DNA from: QHXM01 sp032160705
Lineage (GTDB): Bacteria > Acidobacteriota > Blastocatellia > Pyrinomonadales > Pyrinomonadaceae
Assembly: GCA_032160705.1 (NCBI GenBank)
Contig: JAVHVE010000073.1
Span: 310,001 to 374,000, forward strand
Direction of reading: 5' to 3'
Length of the DNA: 64,000 bases
The position numbers and the translations under genes were made by a program. Positions 17,078 through 25,824 of this stretch are shown in pieces (position 1 is the first letter of the stretch; the number at the start of each line of letters is the position of its first letter). A model generated the notes under the pieces. The model saw only the letters and a program-made list of their open reading frames with translations. It was not told the DNA's origin and did not search any database.

Positions 17078-17980
17078 CTATATTGGCGAAATGCGGTTGG
17101 CGAAAAGGAGTGCCAGAATCGCAAAACCGACTATCAGGCGGTAGCCGATGAAGATTCCCGTCGAATGAGTCCGAAGATAGCGGAGCAAAAAGTAGATTGA
17201 AGCGAAGCCGACGATACCGGAAACGATTGTCGCAACGGCGAGCGATGCGTAACTACCTTGCGGCAGATGCTGGGCGGCCTCTTTTAGCTCAAGCAGGCCG
17301 CTGGCGGCGATGGCCGGAATAGAGAGCAGAAAGGAGAAGCGTGCGGCGGTCTCGCGCGTCTCTCCCGCGAACAGCCCGCCCATGATGGTTGAACCCGAAC
17401 GGCTCGCACCGGGAATCAGGGAAAGCACCTGCGCCCCGCCGACCGCGAGCGCATCGCGCACGCCTAAATCTCCCATCTCCCGCTCGCGCTTGCCAACCGC
17501 TTCAGCGATGATGAGAAAGATAGCGACGACGATCATCATCGTCGCAATCACCCACAAATTTTTCGTAAACGTTCCTTCGATTTGCTTCTTGAGGAGAAGG
17601 CCGACAATTCCGACCGGCAGCGAGCCGATAATCACCAGCCAGCCGAGCCAGGCGTCCTTTGAAAGGCGCGCAGGGCTGCCGGTTGCTCGCGCCGTCGCCT
17701 GTGCAGCCTCGCTCCGCTGCCCTCTCAGGAGCGCATAGTGATCGCGGATGAAAGCAGACGAGATGTTCCAGATGTCGCGTGCGAAATAGATGAGCACGGC
17801 CAGCAGCGTGCCAAGCTGGATGACGGCAATCGTGGCTGTCGTCAACTGCGCGCGCATCGCTTCGTTTTTATAGAGCCCGATAGCGCGGCTCGCGAAGATC
17901 AGATGCGCCGTCGAGCTAATGGGAATAAATTCCGTCAGACCCTGAACGATGCCCAGGATGATGGCTTGTAGGATGGACAT
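17078..17980 (-). CDS. uppP: Undecaprenyl-diphosphatase UppP/BacA
   Basis: A 300-residue polytopic membrane enzyme that recycles undecaprenyl pyrophosphate for cell-wall and glycan synthesis. The motifs are QGLTEFIPISSTAHL (about 14-28) and PGASRSGSTIMGGLFAG (about 190-206). There are about eight hydrophobic segments. The usual SSSGHL reads SSTAHL. It is the first gene of the long minus-strand envelope and regulation series. Confidence 0.95.
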   Translation of the reverse strand: MSILQAIILGIVQGLTEFIPISSTAHLIFASRAIGLYKNEAMRAQLTTATIAVIQLGTLLAVLIYFARDIWNISSAFIRDHYALLRGQRSEAAQATARATGSPARLSKDAWLGWLVIIGSLPVGIVGLLLKKQIEGTFTKNLWVIATMMIVVAIFLIIAEAVGKREREMGDLGVRDALAVGGAQVLSLIPGASRSGSTIMGGLFAGETRETAARFSFLLSIPAIAASGLLELKEAAQHLPQGSYASLAVATIVSGIVGFASIYFLLRYLRTHSTGIFIGYRLIVGFAILALLFANRISPI

Positions 17981-18043
17981 AAAATGAAATGCTCTTTACC
18001 AAATGTACTGTGCAGGGCGACTCCATGAGCGCGCGTGCCTGAC

Positions 18044-18391
18044 TTAAATATAACGCAGTTGATTCTCCATCTCATCCGCCGTCACCTGATTAAGAATAGC
18101 CAAGAGACGTTGGACAATCTCAGAAGGCGGGCGGCGAACAGCGATAACGATACCGAAATGCCTCTGCCCTGTTAAGAAGTATTGCCTGGCCAGCGCTTCA
18201 AAGTCAGCGCGATTGTGTGTCAACAAGGTCTTCCGCTGGCTCATCGCATACTCCAGTTGCTCGGCGTCACTGCGGCCTAGCTGTCCGGCTTCTCGCGTTG
18301 TGCTGGCAACGAAGCCACGAGCACGCACCAAATCGGCCACCAGCGCGCTCACATCCTCATCGAGTTAGAATTCGATAAAGAGACGGGTCAC
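18044..18391 (-). pseudogene. DUF5615 PIN-like toxin with in-frame stop codon
   Basis: Reading from the GTG at 18391, 6 nt after the DUF433 stop, gives VTRLFIEF, then TAA (18365-18367), then LDEDVSALVADLVRARGF to the end. The DUF5615 family normally continues FYLDEDV here, so the TAA most simply replaces a Tyr codon. The rest is intact (LTHNRADFEALA, then HFGIVIAVRR). Translation could restart at a GTG at 18352 (102 residues), but that loses the first strand and the N-terminal acidic residues of the PIN-like active site. It is probably an inactivated toxin of a DUF433/DUF5615 pair. Confidence 0.72.
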
Positions 18392-18397
18392 TGACTC

Positions 18398-18670
18398 TTA
18401 AACCTTCGGGTCTAGCAAATTGTCAGGAATGCGGTTGCGCTCAATATGTGCGTTGATCTCTTCCTGATGGTCGCTGTAATAGCTCAAGGCATCGAAGACC
18501 TGCGCCAGCGTGAGGTGCAGCAGGTGATTCGGGATTTCTTCCGGGATAACGCCCTGCCGCCAGAGTTCGACAATGGCTCGCACGGGCGTGCGCGTCCCCT
18601 TAATGATCGGCTCGCCGCTAAGAATCTGTTCGTCCGTGACAATGTAAAAATGTTCGGTTGCGGTGCTCAT
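18398..18670 (-). CDS. DUF433 antitoxin-like protein
   Basis: A 90-residue DUF433 protein with a compact winged-HTH-like domain: IVTDEQILSGEPIIKGTR, then VRAIVELWRQGVIPEEI and LTLAQVFDALSYYSDHQEEI. DUF433 proteins are typically encoded next to a DUF5615 PIN-like partner, as here, and are regarded as antitoxins. A perfect 16-bp palindrome lies 60 bp upstream and could be its operator. Confidence 0.88.
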   Translation of the reverse strand: MSTATEHFYIVTDEQILSGEPIIKGTRTPVRAIVELWRQGVIPEEIPNHLLHLTLAQVFDALSYYSDHQEEINAHIERNRIPDNLLDPKV

Positions 18671-18729
18671 AGCATTCTGCTCTACCTAATTCTCACGCCT
18701 GAGTCAAAAATGTTTGCTTTGTATTCGCC

Positions 18730-18745
18730 AAGTTACGCGTAACTT
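18730..18745. promoter_or_regulatory. 16-bp perfect palindrome upstream of the DUF433/DUF5615 pair
   Basis: AAGTTACGCGTAACTT is its own reverse complement. It sits 60 bp before the DUF433 start, where an autoregulatory operator would be expected. Operator function is inferred. Confidence 0.5.
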
Positions 18746-18828
18746 TACGTTGCCGTTTATGGCCTGTCAACATTGGTATTCGTTTTGAAATAGGGAAGAA
18801 GAAAGCATCACCGATGTGCCGCTTTGTG

Positions 18829-19599
18829 TTATTCACGATACGAGCGCTTGATGATGATTCGATCATAGAGGGGAACGGGAAAGAGCATTGCGGCTCTCAC
18901 GATGGTGGCGAGTTGCCAGGGGAAGGCGTAAGACTTCTTGCGTTTCTCGATGGCGCGGACGATCTTTCTGACGGCATCGTCGAGTTCCATCAGGTAAGGC
19001 ATCTGGGCTTCCCTGCCCGCCGTGAGCGGAGTTTTGATAAAGCCCGGATGAATGATTGTGACGTCCACGCCAGACCCGTGCAAATCCACTCGCAGGCTTT
19101 CAAAAAAGGCGGAGACCGCAGCCTTGCTCGCGCAGTATGCGCCTGATTTCGGCAGGCCGCGATAAGCGGCGAGGCTCGAAATCACAACTAGCTGGCCGCT
19201 CTTCTTTTCGACCATCTCAGGCAGCACCGCCGTCACGCTGTTGACCGCGCCGAGAACATTGACGCCGATCACGTCTGCCACTTCCTCGGGCTGCAAATCT
19301 CTGGCGTCAGTCGTCATGCCGATACCCGCGTTGGCGACGAGCACATCCACGCGCCCGAACTTATCGCGCACTTGATCGGCTGCGGCGCGCACAGCCTTGG
19401 CGTCTTTCACGTCAGCCGGTAGCGCCAGAGCGCGCCCACCTGCGGCTTCGACCTTTGCCACTATCTCGCGCAAGGTCTCAGCCCGCCGCGCCAGCAAGCC
19501 CAGCGTCGCGCCCCTTCGCCCAAGCTCGACCGCCAGCGCCCGCCCAATGCCGCTTGACGCGCCCGTGATGAAGACGACTTGTTGTGACCAATCACTCAT
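18829..19599 (-). CDS. Short-chain dehydrogenase/reductase
   Basis: A 256-residue classical SDR. The nucleotide-binding motif is FITGASSGIGRALA (about 10-23), with VLVANAGIGM, the catalytic Ser in VISSLAAYRG and YxxxK in YCASKAAVSAF. The substrate is not identifiable from sequence. It belongs to the DltE/YqjQ-like group of NAD(P)-dependent reductases with an extended C-terminus (IKRSYRE end). It stands alone on the minus strand, with R11 upstream. Confidence 0.85.
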   Translation of the reverse strand: MSDWSQQVVFITGASSGIGRALAVELGRRGATLGLLARRAETLREIVAKVEAAGGRALALPADVKDAKAVRAAADQVRDKFGRVDVLVANAGIGMTTDARDLQPEEVADVIGVNVLGAVNSVTAVLPEMVEKKSGQLVVISSLAAYRGLPKSGAYCASKAAVSAFFESLRVDLHGSGVDVTIIHPGFIKTPLTAGREAQMPYLMELDDAVRKIVRAIEKRKKSYAFPWQLATIVRAAMLFPVPLYDRIIIKRSYRE

Positions 19600-19703
19600 A
19601 AAGGCAGAATTCAGGAGTCAGAATCCAGAAGTCAGAATAAGAGGCTGAGAACCGCTTTTGTTTTTCTTCTGACTTCAGGATTCTGGATTCTGACTCCTGT
19701 TTT
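19600..19703. repeat. Heptamer-armed palindrome R11 (CAGGAGT/CAGAAGT family)
   Basis: The left arm is 19603-19640 and the right arm 19665-19702. The loop GAGGCTGAGAACCGC is a variant of the shared core. It fills the gap between the ACT gene and the SDR. Confidence 0.86.
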
Positions 19704-19704
19704 A

Positions 19705-20160
19705 TCAACATAATTCCGCGACGTGTGGCCCAAGCACACGCAAAGCCGTGCCGAGATCGTCCTGCTTGATGAGCAAATGATCGCGGGAAAAAGCGGAGAG
19801 AGCGCCACAGCTTATGCCAGCGTCCGCGAGAATCTCAGTGACTCGTGCCACAAAGCCGACCACGTTCCAGTCCAGTTTGATGTCGAAGGTCAGCAGACGG
19901 AAGTTGCCTTCAACCCGCGCATCGCGCAAGGCATGGCGCACCGTCCGCCAATCCGTTTCATCCAGTAGCAGTGTGACTTCGTGCTCATCGCGCAGGAGCA
20001 TGAAGGGGGCGCTCCCGCGCGGGCTGAGTTCCGGGTTCTCAAGCAGCCGCGCCCAATCTTCATGGCGAACGCCAATCAGATAAAAGGTGGCAGGCGAGAC
20101 TTCGACTTTAGCCCGACGCAGTAGTTCCGCAACGCTTGCTTGATGCTCTTCGCTCTTCAA
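19705..20160 (-). CDS. ACT-domain protein
   Basis: A 151-residue protein with paired ACT-like modules. The first half is degenerate. The second shows the ACT pattern FDIKLDWNVVGFVARVTEILADAGISCGALSAFSRDHLLI. ACT domains bind amino acids or other small ligands. Its start overlaps the RNase J stop by 4 bp, so translation is probably coupled. The ligand and any link to RNA decay are unknown. Confidence 0.75.
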   Translation of the reverse strand: MKSEEHQASVAELLRRAKVEVSPATFYLIGVRHEDWARLLENPELSPRGSAPFMLLRDEHEVTLLLDETDWRTVRHALRDARVEGNFRLLTFDIKLDWNVVGFVARVTEILADAGISCGALSAFSRDHLLIKQDDLGTALRVLGPHVAELC

Positions 20161-21818
20161 ACTTGAACCACGACGGGGAGGATGACGGGCTTGGCTCCGG
20201 TCTTTTTCTGTATGAACCGCTTGAGTTCGACCCGCACGTGTTCTTTGAGCAAGCTCGTATCTGCCCCTTCGGCGCGCGGTGCGCTCTCGATGGCTTTGGC
20301 GACGACGCGCTGCGCGTCTTTGATAAATCCGTTCGAGCCGTCCACGCCGACAAGGCCGCGTGTGACAATTTCGGGCGGAGTCTCCAGCACGCCCGTCTCT
20401 TCATTAACCGTGACGACCAGCGAGACAACACCATCGAAAGCGAGTTGCCTGCGCTCGCGCACAGTCTCCGTGTCAATCTCCTCAAAGCCCGTCTCGTCAA
20501 TAAACGTGCGCCCGACGACGCGCTTATCAACCACTACGGCGCGCTCGCCATCCAGCTCAAGCACGTCTCCATTCTCGATCAAGATGATGTTCTCTTCCGC
20601 GTAGCCAAGATGGTTTTTGATGAACTCTTTGTGGCGAAAGAGCATTCGATACTCGCCGTGAATCGGGATAACGAACTTGGGGCGCACGGCTTCGGTCATA
20701 ATCTTGATGTCTTCCTGCGAAGCGTGCCCGCTGACGTGAATCAAGCGCCGTTTTTCTTCGATGATGTTCGCGCCGCGCTTGTAGATGTAGCCGATGAGCC
20801 GCGAGATGGCGCGCTCGTTTCCCGGAATGATGCGCGCCGAAAGAACGACCGTATCGCCTTCTTCGATGGTCAATCCCTTGTAACTCTGAGTCGCCATCTG
20901 CGAGAGCGCCGCGCGCGGCTCGCCCTGTGAGCCGGTCACGAGAAAGACTATCTCGTCGTCGTCCAGATGCTTCGTCTCACCCAGACTGACGAGCAATCCG
21001 TCGGGAATGTCCAGAAAGCCAAGCTCGTCCGCAATCTCCACGTTCTTCTGCATCGAGCGTCCCAGCACACAGACCTTGCGGTTAAATTGATGGGCGACAT
21101 CCAGCACGATCTGGATGCGATGAATCGAAGAAGCGAAAGCCGCGACGACAATGCGCCCTGTGGCTTCCGAAAAAATTTCCTCAAACGCCGGAATCACAGC
21201 GCGTTCAGACGGCGTGCGTCCCGGCACGGTCGCATTGGTTGAATCCGAGAGCAGCGCCAGGACACCTTCCTGCCCGTAGCTTCTCAGCGTGCGGAGGTCA
21301 ATCGGCTCGCCGATGACTGGCGTTTCGTCAACCTTGTAATCGCCCGTGTGAATGATTGTGCCGACGGGAGTACGGATGGCCAGCGAGAAGCAATCAACCA
21401 GCGAATGCGAGGCGCGTATGAATTCGACAGTGAACGGCCCAAGCTCGACCACCTGGCGAGGCTCGACGCGGTGAATTAACACATCGCCGAGCAGATCGTG
21501 CTCTTCGAGTTTTCTCTCGGCCAAGCCCACCGTGAAATGCGAAGCATAGACGGGGACGTTGAATTTTTTAAGGATGTAGGGCAGCGCCCCCAGATGATCC
21601 TCATGCCCGTGCGTGAGGACGATGGCCGTGATGTTGTCCCTGTACTCTTCTAGAAAATCGAAGTCCGGGACGGAAACATCAACACCGTAAACGCTTTCTT
21701 CAGGAAAACCCATGCCTGCGTCTATGACGATCATCTCGTCGTCGTAGCGCACGGCCATACAATTCATCCCAAACTCGCCGACTCCGCCGAGCGGGATGAG
21801 TTCTAAAACATTACCCAC
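20157..21818 (-). CDS. rnj: Ribonuclease J
   Basis: A 553-residue metallo-beta-lactamase/beta-CASP nuclease acting in mRNA decay and rRNA maturation. It shows LIPLGGVGEFGMNCM, the metal-binding LTHGHEDHLGALPYIL, HTGDYKVDETP, SDSTNATVPG, the beta-CASP segment VSGHASQEDIK, IPIHGEYRML, and the C-terminal domain ending VILPVVVQV. RNase J is the main 5'-3' RNase in bacteria that lack RNase E. Confidence 0.95.
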   Translation of the reverse strand: MGNVLELIPLGGVGEFGMNCMAVRYDDEMIVIDAGMGFPEESVYGVDVSVPDFDFLEEYRDNITAIVLTHGHEDHLGALPYILKKFNVPVYASHFTVGLAERKLEEHDLLGDVLIHRVEPRQVVELGPFTVEFIRASHSLVDCFSLAIRTPVGTIIHTGDYKVDETPVIGEPIDLRTLRSYGQEGVLALLSDSTNATVPGRTPSERAVIPAFEEIFSEATGRIVVAAFASSIHRIQIVLDVAHQFNRKVCVLGRSMQKNVEIADELGFLDIPDGLLVSLGETKHLDDDEIVFLVTGSQGEPRAALSQMATQSYKGLTIEEGDTVVLSARIIPGNERAISRLIGYIYKRGANIIEEKRRLIHVSGHASQEDIKIMTEAVRPKFVIPIHGEYRMLFRHKEFIKNHLGYAEENIILIENGDVLELDGERAVVVDKRVVGRTFIDETGFEEIDTETVRERRQLAFDGVVSLVVTVNEETGVLETPPEIVTRGLVGVDGSNGFIKDAQRVVAKAIESAPRAEGADTSLLKEHVRVELKRFIQKKTGAKPVILPVVVQV

Positions 21819-22088
21819 TTTATTCTTTACTCTACTCTCCTTGAGAGTCCGGCGAATGCCTGGTTAAAGGCTGCTTTCACCGGACATAATTTAGCCGAAC
21901 AGTATAACACAGAGAACTTTTCTTTCCTTTGTCGCAGAGACGCTCAGCAAGCTCTTAAAGGAAAAGCCGCAGAGCGAAAGCCGCAGAGCGGCGGAATGCT
22001 TATAGTTCAAAGTGATGAAACAACTATTGGCTATAAACATTTCGCATCTATGGAGCGAAAACGCCTTCGCTGCTTCTCGAATACTCTC

Positions 22089-22994
22089 TTAAACCCCTTC
22101 GAGAACCCGCGCGAGTGTGCCCCATTCTTCAAGCGTGAGAGTTTCGGCGCGGCGGCGTGCTTCAATGCCTGCGCTTTCGAGTGCGCGTTCTGCGCCGCCA
22201 GCTTTCTCAACCTGTGAGTAGAGATCGGCGGGAGCGCTGCGTAGATTATTAAAGATTGTCTTACGTCGCTGCGCGAATCCGGCGCTGACGATTCGCCGGA
22301 ATAGATGTTCGTCCCCCACATCCACTGTCGGCTGCTGGCGCACACGCAGGCGCACGACCGTGCTCCAGACTTTCGGGATTGGACGAAATGCTGTCGGCGG
22401 AACATCGAAAAGCGTCTCAGTCTCGCAGTAAGCCTCGACCAGCACGGAGAGAAATCCGCGCTCGCTTGAGGCAGGCGGCGCAGTGACACGCGCGACCACT
22501 TCACGCTGCAACATCAAAACCATCTCCGTCAGGCAAGCACGCTGCTCAATCAGGCGTTGCAGGATGGCTGTTGAAATGTAGTAAGGGAGATTGGCAACGA
22601 CCCTGGCCTGCTGCGCGGTTGGAGCAATGATGGCGCATAAATCAACGGCGAGAGCATCGCCTTCAATCAGCGTGAAGTTTTCATGCGCGCCGAATTTTTC
22701 GTTGAGCAGAGGAATCAGGTCACGATCAAACTCGATGGCGAAGAGGCGTCCGCTCCCGTCAATCAGCCGCGAAGTCAAAGCACCATGCCCCGCCCCGATC
22801 TCCACAATCGTTTCAGCGGCGCGCGGGCGAACCTCCTGGACAATCCGCTCAATGATGCGCTCGTCCGCCAGAAAGTTCTGCCCAAAATGCTTCTTCGGAG
22901 GGAGGGACGAAGGGATGAGGGATGAGGGATGAGGGATGAAAGACGAGGCATGAGGAATAGAAGGGGCGCGCTTTTTCTTTACTTCATCCCTCAT
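22089..22994 (-). CDS. rsmA: 16S rRNA dimethyladenosine transferase
   Basis: KsgA/RsmA dimethylates two adjacent adenines near the 3' end of 16S rRNA. Motifs are FGQNFLADERIIERIV, VEIGAGHGALTSRLI, VVANLPYYISTAILQRL and FRPIPKVWSTVVRL. Family homology starts at PKKHFGQNFL. The preceding 34 residues (MRDEVKKKRA, HASSFIPHPSS) are encoded by palindrome R12, which also supplies the only possible ATG, at 22994. There is no ATG, GTG or TTG nearer the conserved domain. Confidence 0.94.
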   Translation of the reverse strand: MRDEVKKKRAPSIPHASSFIPHPSSLIPSSLPPKKHFGQNFLADERIIERIVQEVRPRAAETIVEIGAGHGALTSRLIDGSGRLFAIEFDRDLIPLLNEKFGAHENFTLIEGDALAVDLCAIIAPTAQQARVVANLPYYISTAILQRLIEQRACLTEMVLMLQREVVARVTAPPASSERGFLSVLVEAYCETETLFDVPPTAFRPIPKVWSTVVRLRVRQQPTVDVGDEHLFRRIVSAGFAQRRKTIFNNLRSAPADLYSQVEKAGGAERALESAGIEARRRAETLTLEEWGTLARVLEGV

Positions 22995-23012
22995 CCCTCA
23001 TCCCTCGTCCCT
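22896..23012. repeat. Heptamer-armed palindrome R12 (GGGATGA family)
   Basis: The left arm (22896-22948) has about five GGGATGA units. The right arm (22983-23012) has TCATCCC units. It overlaps the 5' end of rsmA and holds the ribD stop. Confidence 0.88.
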
Positions 23013-24146
23013 TAAAACGTATCCTGTCACTTCGATGTCTTGCCCGCGCTGGATGACCTCGACATTTTGAAGATTGATCGCATCAGCAATCTTCTCTGCG
23101 CCCGTGCCACCGATTGCTGCCGGAGCATCGCGCCCTCCGATGATAGTGGGTGCGACGAAGAAACTCACTTTATTAACCAAACCGGCATCGAGAAACGCGC
23201 CTGCGACGTGCGCGCCGCCTTCGACCAGCAAGCTCTGGATAGAGCGTCGCCCCAGCTCACGCAAGACGCTTTGCAGATCATATCCCCCGCTCGCGTCTCG
23301 CAAAATCTCCACGCCGCAATTTGCCAGGGCGGAGGCTGCCGCTTCGTCCGCACCATCGGAAGCAAACACGAGCGTCGGGTATTGGCGTGCCGTCTTCGCA
23401 AGCTGTGAACGAGGCGTCAGGCAAAGATTATTGTCGAGGACGACGCGCACGAGCGGGCGATGACGCGCCTTGCCAGAACGGTCTGTCAAAAGCGGGTCGT
23501 CGCCTAAGGCTGTGCCTGCGCCGATGAGAATTGCGTCCGCCTGGTGGCGCAACTCGTGAACGCGCGCGCGCGACTCTTCGCCAGTGATCCAGCGAGAGTC
23601 GCCCGTGCGTGTCGCAATTTTCCCGTCGAGCGAGCAGGCCAGCTTGAGATGAATGAAGGGGCGTGCAGTGCGCACCGAGTGAAGATAGGCTTCGTTGAGC
23701 CGCGTGGCTTCGCGCTCAAGCACACCCGTTCGCAATTCCACGCCAGCCGCGCGTAGCGTTGCGAAGCCTTTTCCTGACACCAATAGATTCGGATCGTCTA
23801 TGGACGCGACGACGCGGGCGATTCCGGCACGGATGAGGGCTTCTGTGCATGGCGGCGTTCGGCCTTGATGCGAGTGCGGTTCGAGCGAGACATAAGCGGT
23901 TGCGCCGCGAGCAAGCTCACCCGCCTGCTCTAAAGCAATCGTCTCGGCATGTTTGATTCGTTCGTAAAGATAGAACCCTTCGCCGACAATCCGGCCATCG
24001 CTGGCAACGATGACACAGCCGACGAGCGGACTCGGACTCACCTGCCCCGTGCCCTGTGCCGCAAGCTCAAGGGCACGCCGCATCATGCGCTCGTCAAAGT
24101 CTGTTACGTCAAAAGCAAGTCTGGAGTCTGGAGTCAAAATCATCAA
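22998..24146 (-). CDS. ribD: Bifunctional riboflavin biosynthesis deaminase/reductase RibD
   Basis: RibD deaminates and then reduces the pyrimidine intermediate of riboflavin synthesis. The N-terminal deaminase has RIKHAETIAL and LEPHSHQGRTPPCTEALI. The first zinc Cys (normally EPC) is His here. The reductase half has RPFIHLKLACSLDGKIAT, DSRWITGEESR and LLVEGGAHVAGAFL. Of the N-terminal leader MMILTPDSRLAFDVTDF, TPDSRL comes from palindrome R13; MMRRALELA inside is the conserved start region. The final RDEG and stop lie in R12. Confidence 0.93.
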   Translation of the reverse strand: MMILTPDSRLAFDVTDFDERMMRRALELAAQGTGQVSPSPLVGCVIVASDGRIVGEGFYLYERIKHAETIALEQAGELARGATAYVSLEPHSHQGRTPPCTEALIRAGIARVVASIDDPNLLVSGKGFATLRAAGVELRTGVLEREATRLNEAYLHSVRTARPFIHLKLACSLDGKIATRTGDSRWITGEESRARVHELRHQADAILIGAGTALGDDPLLTDRSGKARHRPLVRVVLDNNLCLTPRSQLAKTARQYPTLVFASDGADEAAASALANCGVEILRDASGGYDLQSVLRELGRRSIQSLLVEGGAHVAGAFLDAGLVNKVSFFVAPTIIGGRDAPAAIGGTGAEKIADAINLQNVEVIQRGQDIEVTGYVLRDEG

Positions 24147-24222
24147 TCCTAAAGTCTCGAATCTGGGTCTGGAGTTTAAGTCTGACCTTTGACTCCAGAC
24201 TCTCTAGACTCCAGACTTTTAT
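24116..24222. repeat. Heptamer-armed palindrome R13 (GTCTGGA family)
   Basis: AGTCTGG/GTCTGGA units occur at 24118-24140 and again near 24165-24182. The inverse TCCAGAC units occur at 24190-24216. The loop region contains AATCTGGG. It overlaps the ribD 5' end and abuts the ftsY stop. Confidence 0.82.
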
Positions 24223-25583
24223 TCAAACAGCCCGTTGACGTACACTTCCGGGTTGAACTCAACCAGATCATCTACCTTCTCGCCGATGCCCGCGTAGCGA
24301 ATCGGCAAATTTAATTCTTTGGCGATGGCGACGGCGATGCCGCCTTTGGCTGTGCCGTCGAGCTTGGTCAGAACTATCCCGGTCACACCCGCGACTTTCA
24401 GGAATTGACGCGCCTGTTCTAATCCGTTCTGACCCGTGACGGCGTCAACGACGAGCAGGGTTTCGTGCGGTGCGCCTTCGACTTCGCGCGCCGCCACGCG
24501 CTTCATCTTTTCCAGTTCGGCCATCAGGTTGGATTTGTTGTGCAGCCGCCCGGCAGTGTCAACGATGAGTACGTCCGAGTTGCGAGCCTTCGCTGCTTTG
24601 AGCGAATCGAAGAGAACCGCCGCCGGGTCAGTTCCCTGCTTCTGCTGAATCAGGGGCACGCCCGTGCGCTCTGCCCAGATGGCGAGTTGGTCGGATGCAG
24701 CCGCGCGAAAAGTGTCCGCCGCGCAGATCAAAACATCATTGCCTTCGGCTTTGATACGTTGCGCGAGCTTGCCGATGGTCGTCGTCTTACCGACGCCGTT
24801 GACGCCGACGATCATCATGACATACGGCGAGACGTGATCCGGCACGCTCGTTTCCGAAGCGATACCGCCGCGCTCTGAAGCCTGTAGGATGTTGAGCAAT
24901 TCTGTCTTGATCGCCTGCTTGAGAGCTTCGATGTCGTTGATCTGGTTGCGGGCGATTCCGCGTCGCACGGTTTCCAGGATGTGCAACGTCGTCGGCACAC
25001 CGATGTCCGCCGCGATGAGCGCCTCTTCAAGCTCATCAAGAAGCTCTGCGTCAATCTTCTTGCGGCTCTGAAAGACCGAATCAATCGTCTCCGAAAGAGA
25101 TTCGCGCGTCGCCGAAATGGCTCGCCGGAAACGTGCGCTGAACTCCTGTTCGAGCGCTGCTTCCTGTGCCTGCAACTCTTCTATTGTCAGGTCGAGGCCG
25201 AGCACGGAAGTCTGGAAAGGCGAACGCGACGGTACGGGCTTCTGCTGCGAAACGGGTTTGACAGGCTCTTGTCTACACGAATCCGTTTCATCCGTTCGCG
25301 GTTTGGCGGGCGGCGCGACGGCGGTGCGTGTGGTCTCTGTGACGGCATGGCTCTCGCGCGCTGGCGATGGAGTCGGCTGATCGCCCGTGACCACAGGTTC
25401 TAGCGCGGGCAGTGGAGGCGACGGTGGCGTGATGTCTGTCTGCGAGAGAGCCGCCGGAGTTTCCAAAGTTTGCGCTGCTGTCTCCGGCGCGTTTGCGCTT
25501 TGCTCCGGCGCTCTCGCGGGCGACGGCTCGTTCAGGCCAAGCGTGATGTAACGATCTTTATTTTTACGTTTCCAGAAAGCCAT
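24219..25583 (-). CDS. ftsY: Signal recognition particle receptor FtsY
   Basis: A 454-residue SRP receptor GTPase that docks SRP-ribosome complexes at the membrane. The N-terminal A region (about 1-125) is Pro/Thr/Glu-rich. An N domain (LDELEEALIAADIGVPT) and a G domain follow, with GVNGVGKTTTIGKLAQR, CAADTFRAAASDQL, VDTAGRLHNKSNLM, TKLDGTAKGG and GIGEKVDDLVEFNP. It is translated upstream of ribD on the same strand. Confidence 0.95.
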   Translation of the reverse strand: MAFWKRKNKDRYITLGLNEPSPARAPEQSANAPETAAQTLETPAALSQTDITPPSPPLPALEPVVTGDQPTPSPARESHAVTETTRTAVAPPAKPRTDETDSCRQEPVKPVSQQKPVPSRSPFQTSVLGLDLTIEELQAQEAALEQEFSARFRRAISATRESLSETIDSVFQSRKKIDAELLDELEEALIAADIGVPTTLHILETVRRGIARNQINDIEALKQAIKTELLNILQASERGGIASETSVPDHVSPYVMMIVGVNGVGKTTTIGKLAQRIKAEGNDVLICAADTFRAAASDQLAIWAERTGVPLIQQKQGTDPAAVLFDSLKAAKARNSDVLIVDTAGRLHNKSNLMAELEKMKRVAAREVEGAPHETLLVVDAVTGQNGLEQARQFLKVAGVTGIVLTKLDGTAKGGIAVAIAKELNLPIRYAGIGEKVDDLVEFNPEVYVNGLFE

Positions 25584-25734
25584 GACTTGTGTTTAAGACC
25601 CTTGCAAATCGAGATTGGAGAATTGATGGGCGATTATAGACGCAACTATGGCATCCCGACAAAAGCATGTCAGGCAGAGATAGGGTCTACGCGGGTCTTT
25701 GGTCGCTGGCTGGAAGAGAGGAATTAACAAAAAA

Positions 25735-25773
25735 CCGGCTATCACGCCGGAGTTGAATTGGCGTGATAGCCGG
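25735..25773 (-). terminator. Intrinsic terminator of the zinc-ribbon gene
   Basis: A perfect 14-bp stem (ccggctatcacgcc / ggcgtgatagccgg) with an 11-nt loop. On the minus strand it is followed by TTTTTTGTT. It lies about 50 bp after the stop of the gene at 25825-26637. Confidence 0.88.
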
Positions 25774-25824
25774 ACGAGCCAGCCCTTTTAATAGTTGGTC
25801 TTGAGTGACTGGAGAAACCTAAAA

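Noticed and set aside
21920..21995. CGCAGAGAC/CCGCAGAGC repeats upstream of RNase J as a further palindrome
   Set aside because: Only one degenerate arm is visible; no inverted partner could be matched, so it is not listed as an element.
24146..24219. FMN riboswitch expected before ribD
   Set aside because: The short ftsY-ribD gap holds only palindrome R13; no FMN aptamer blocks were found.
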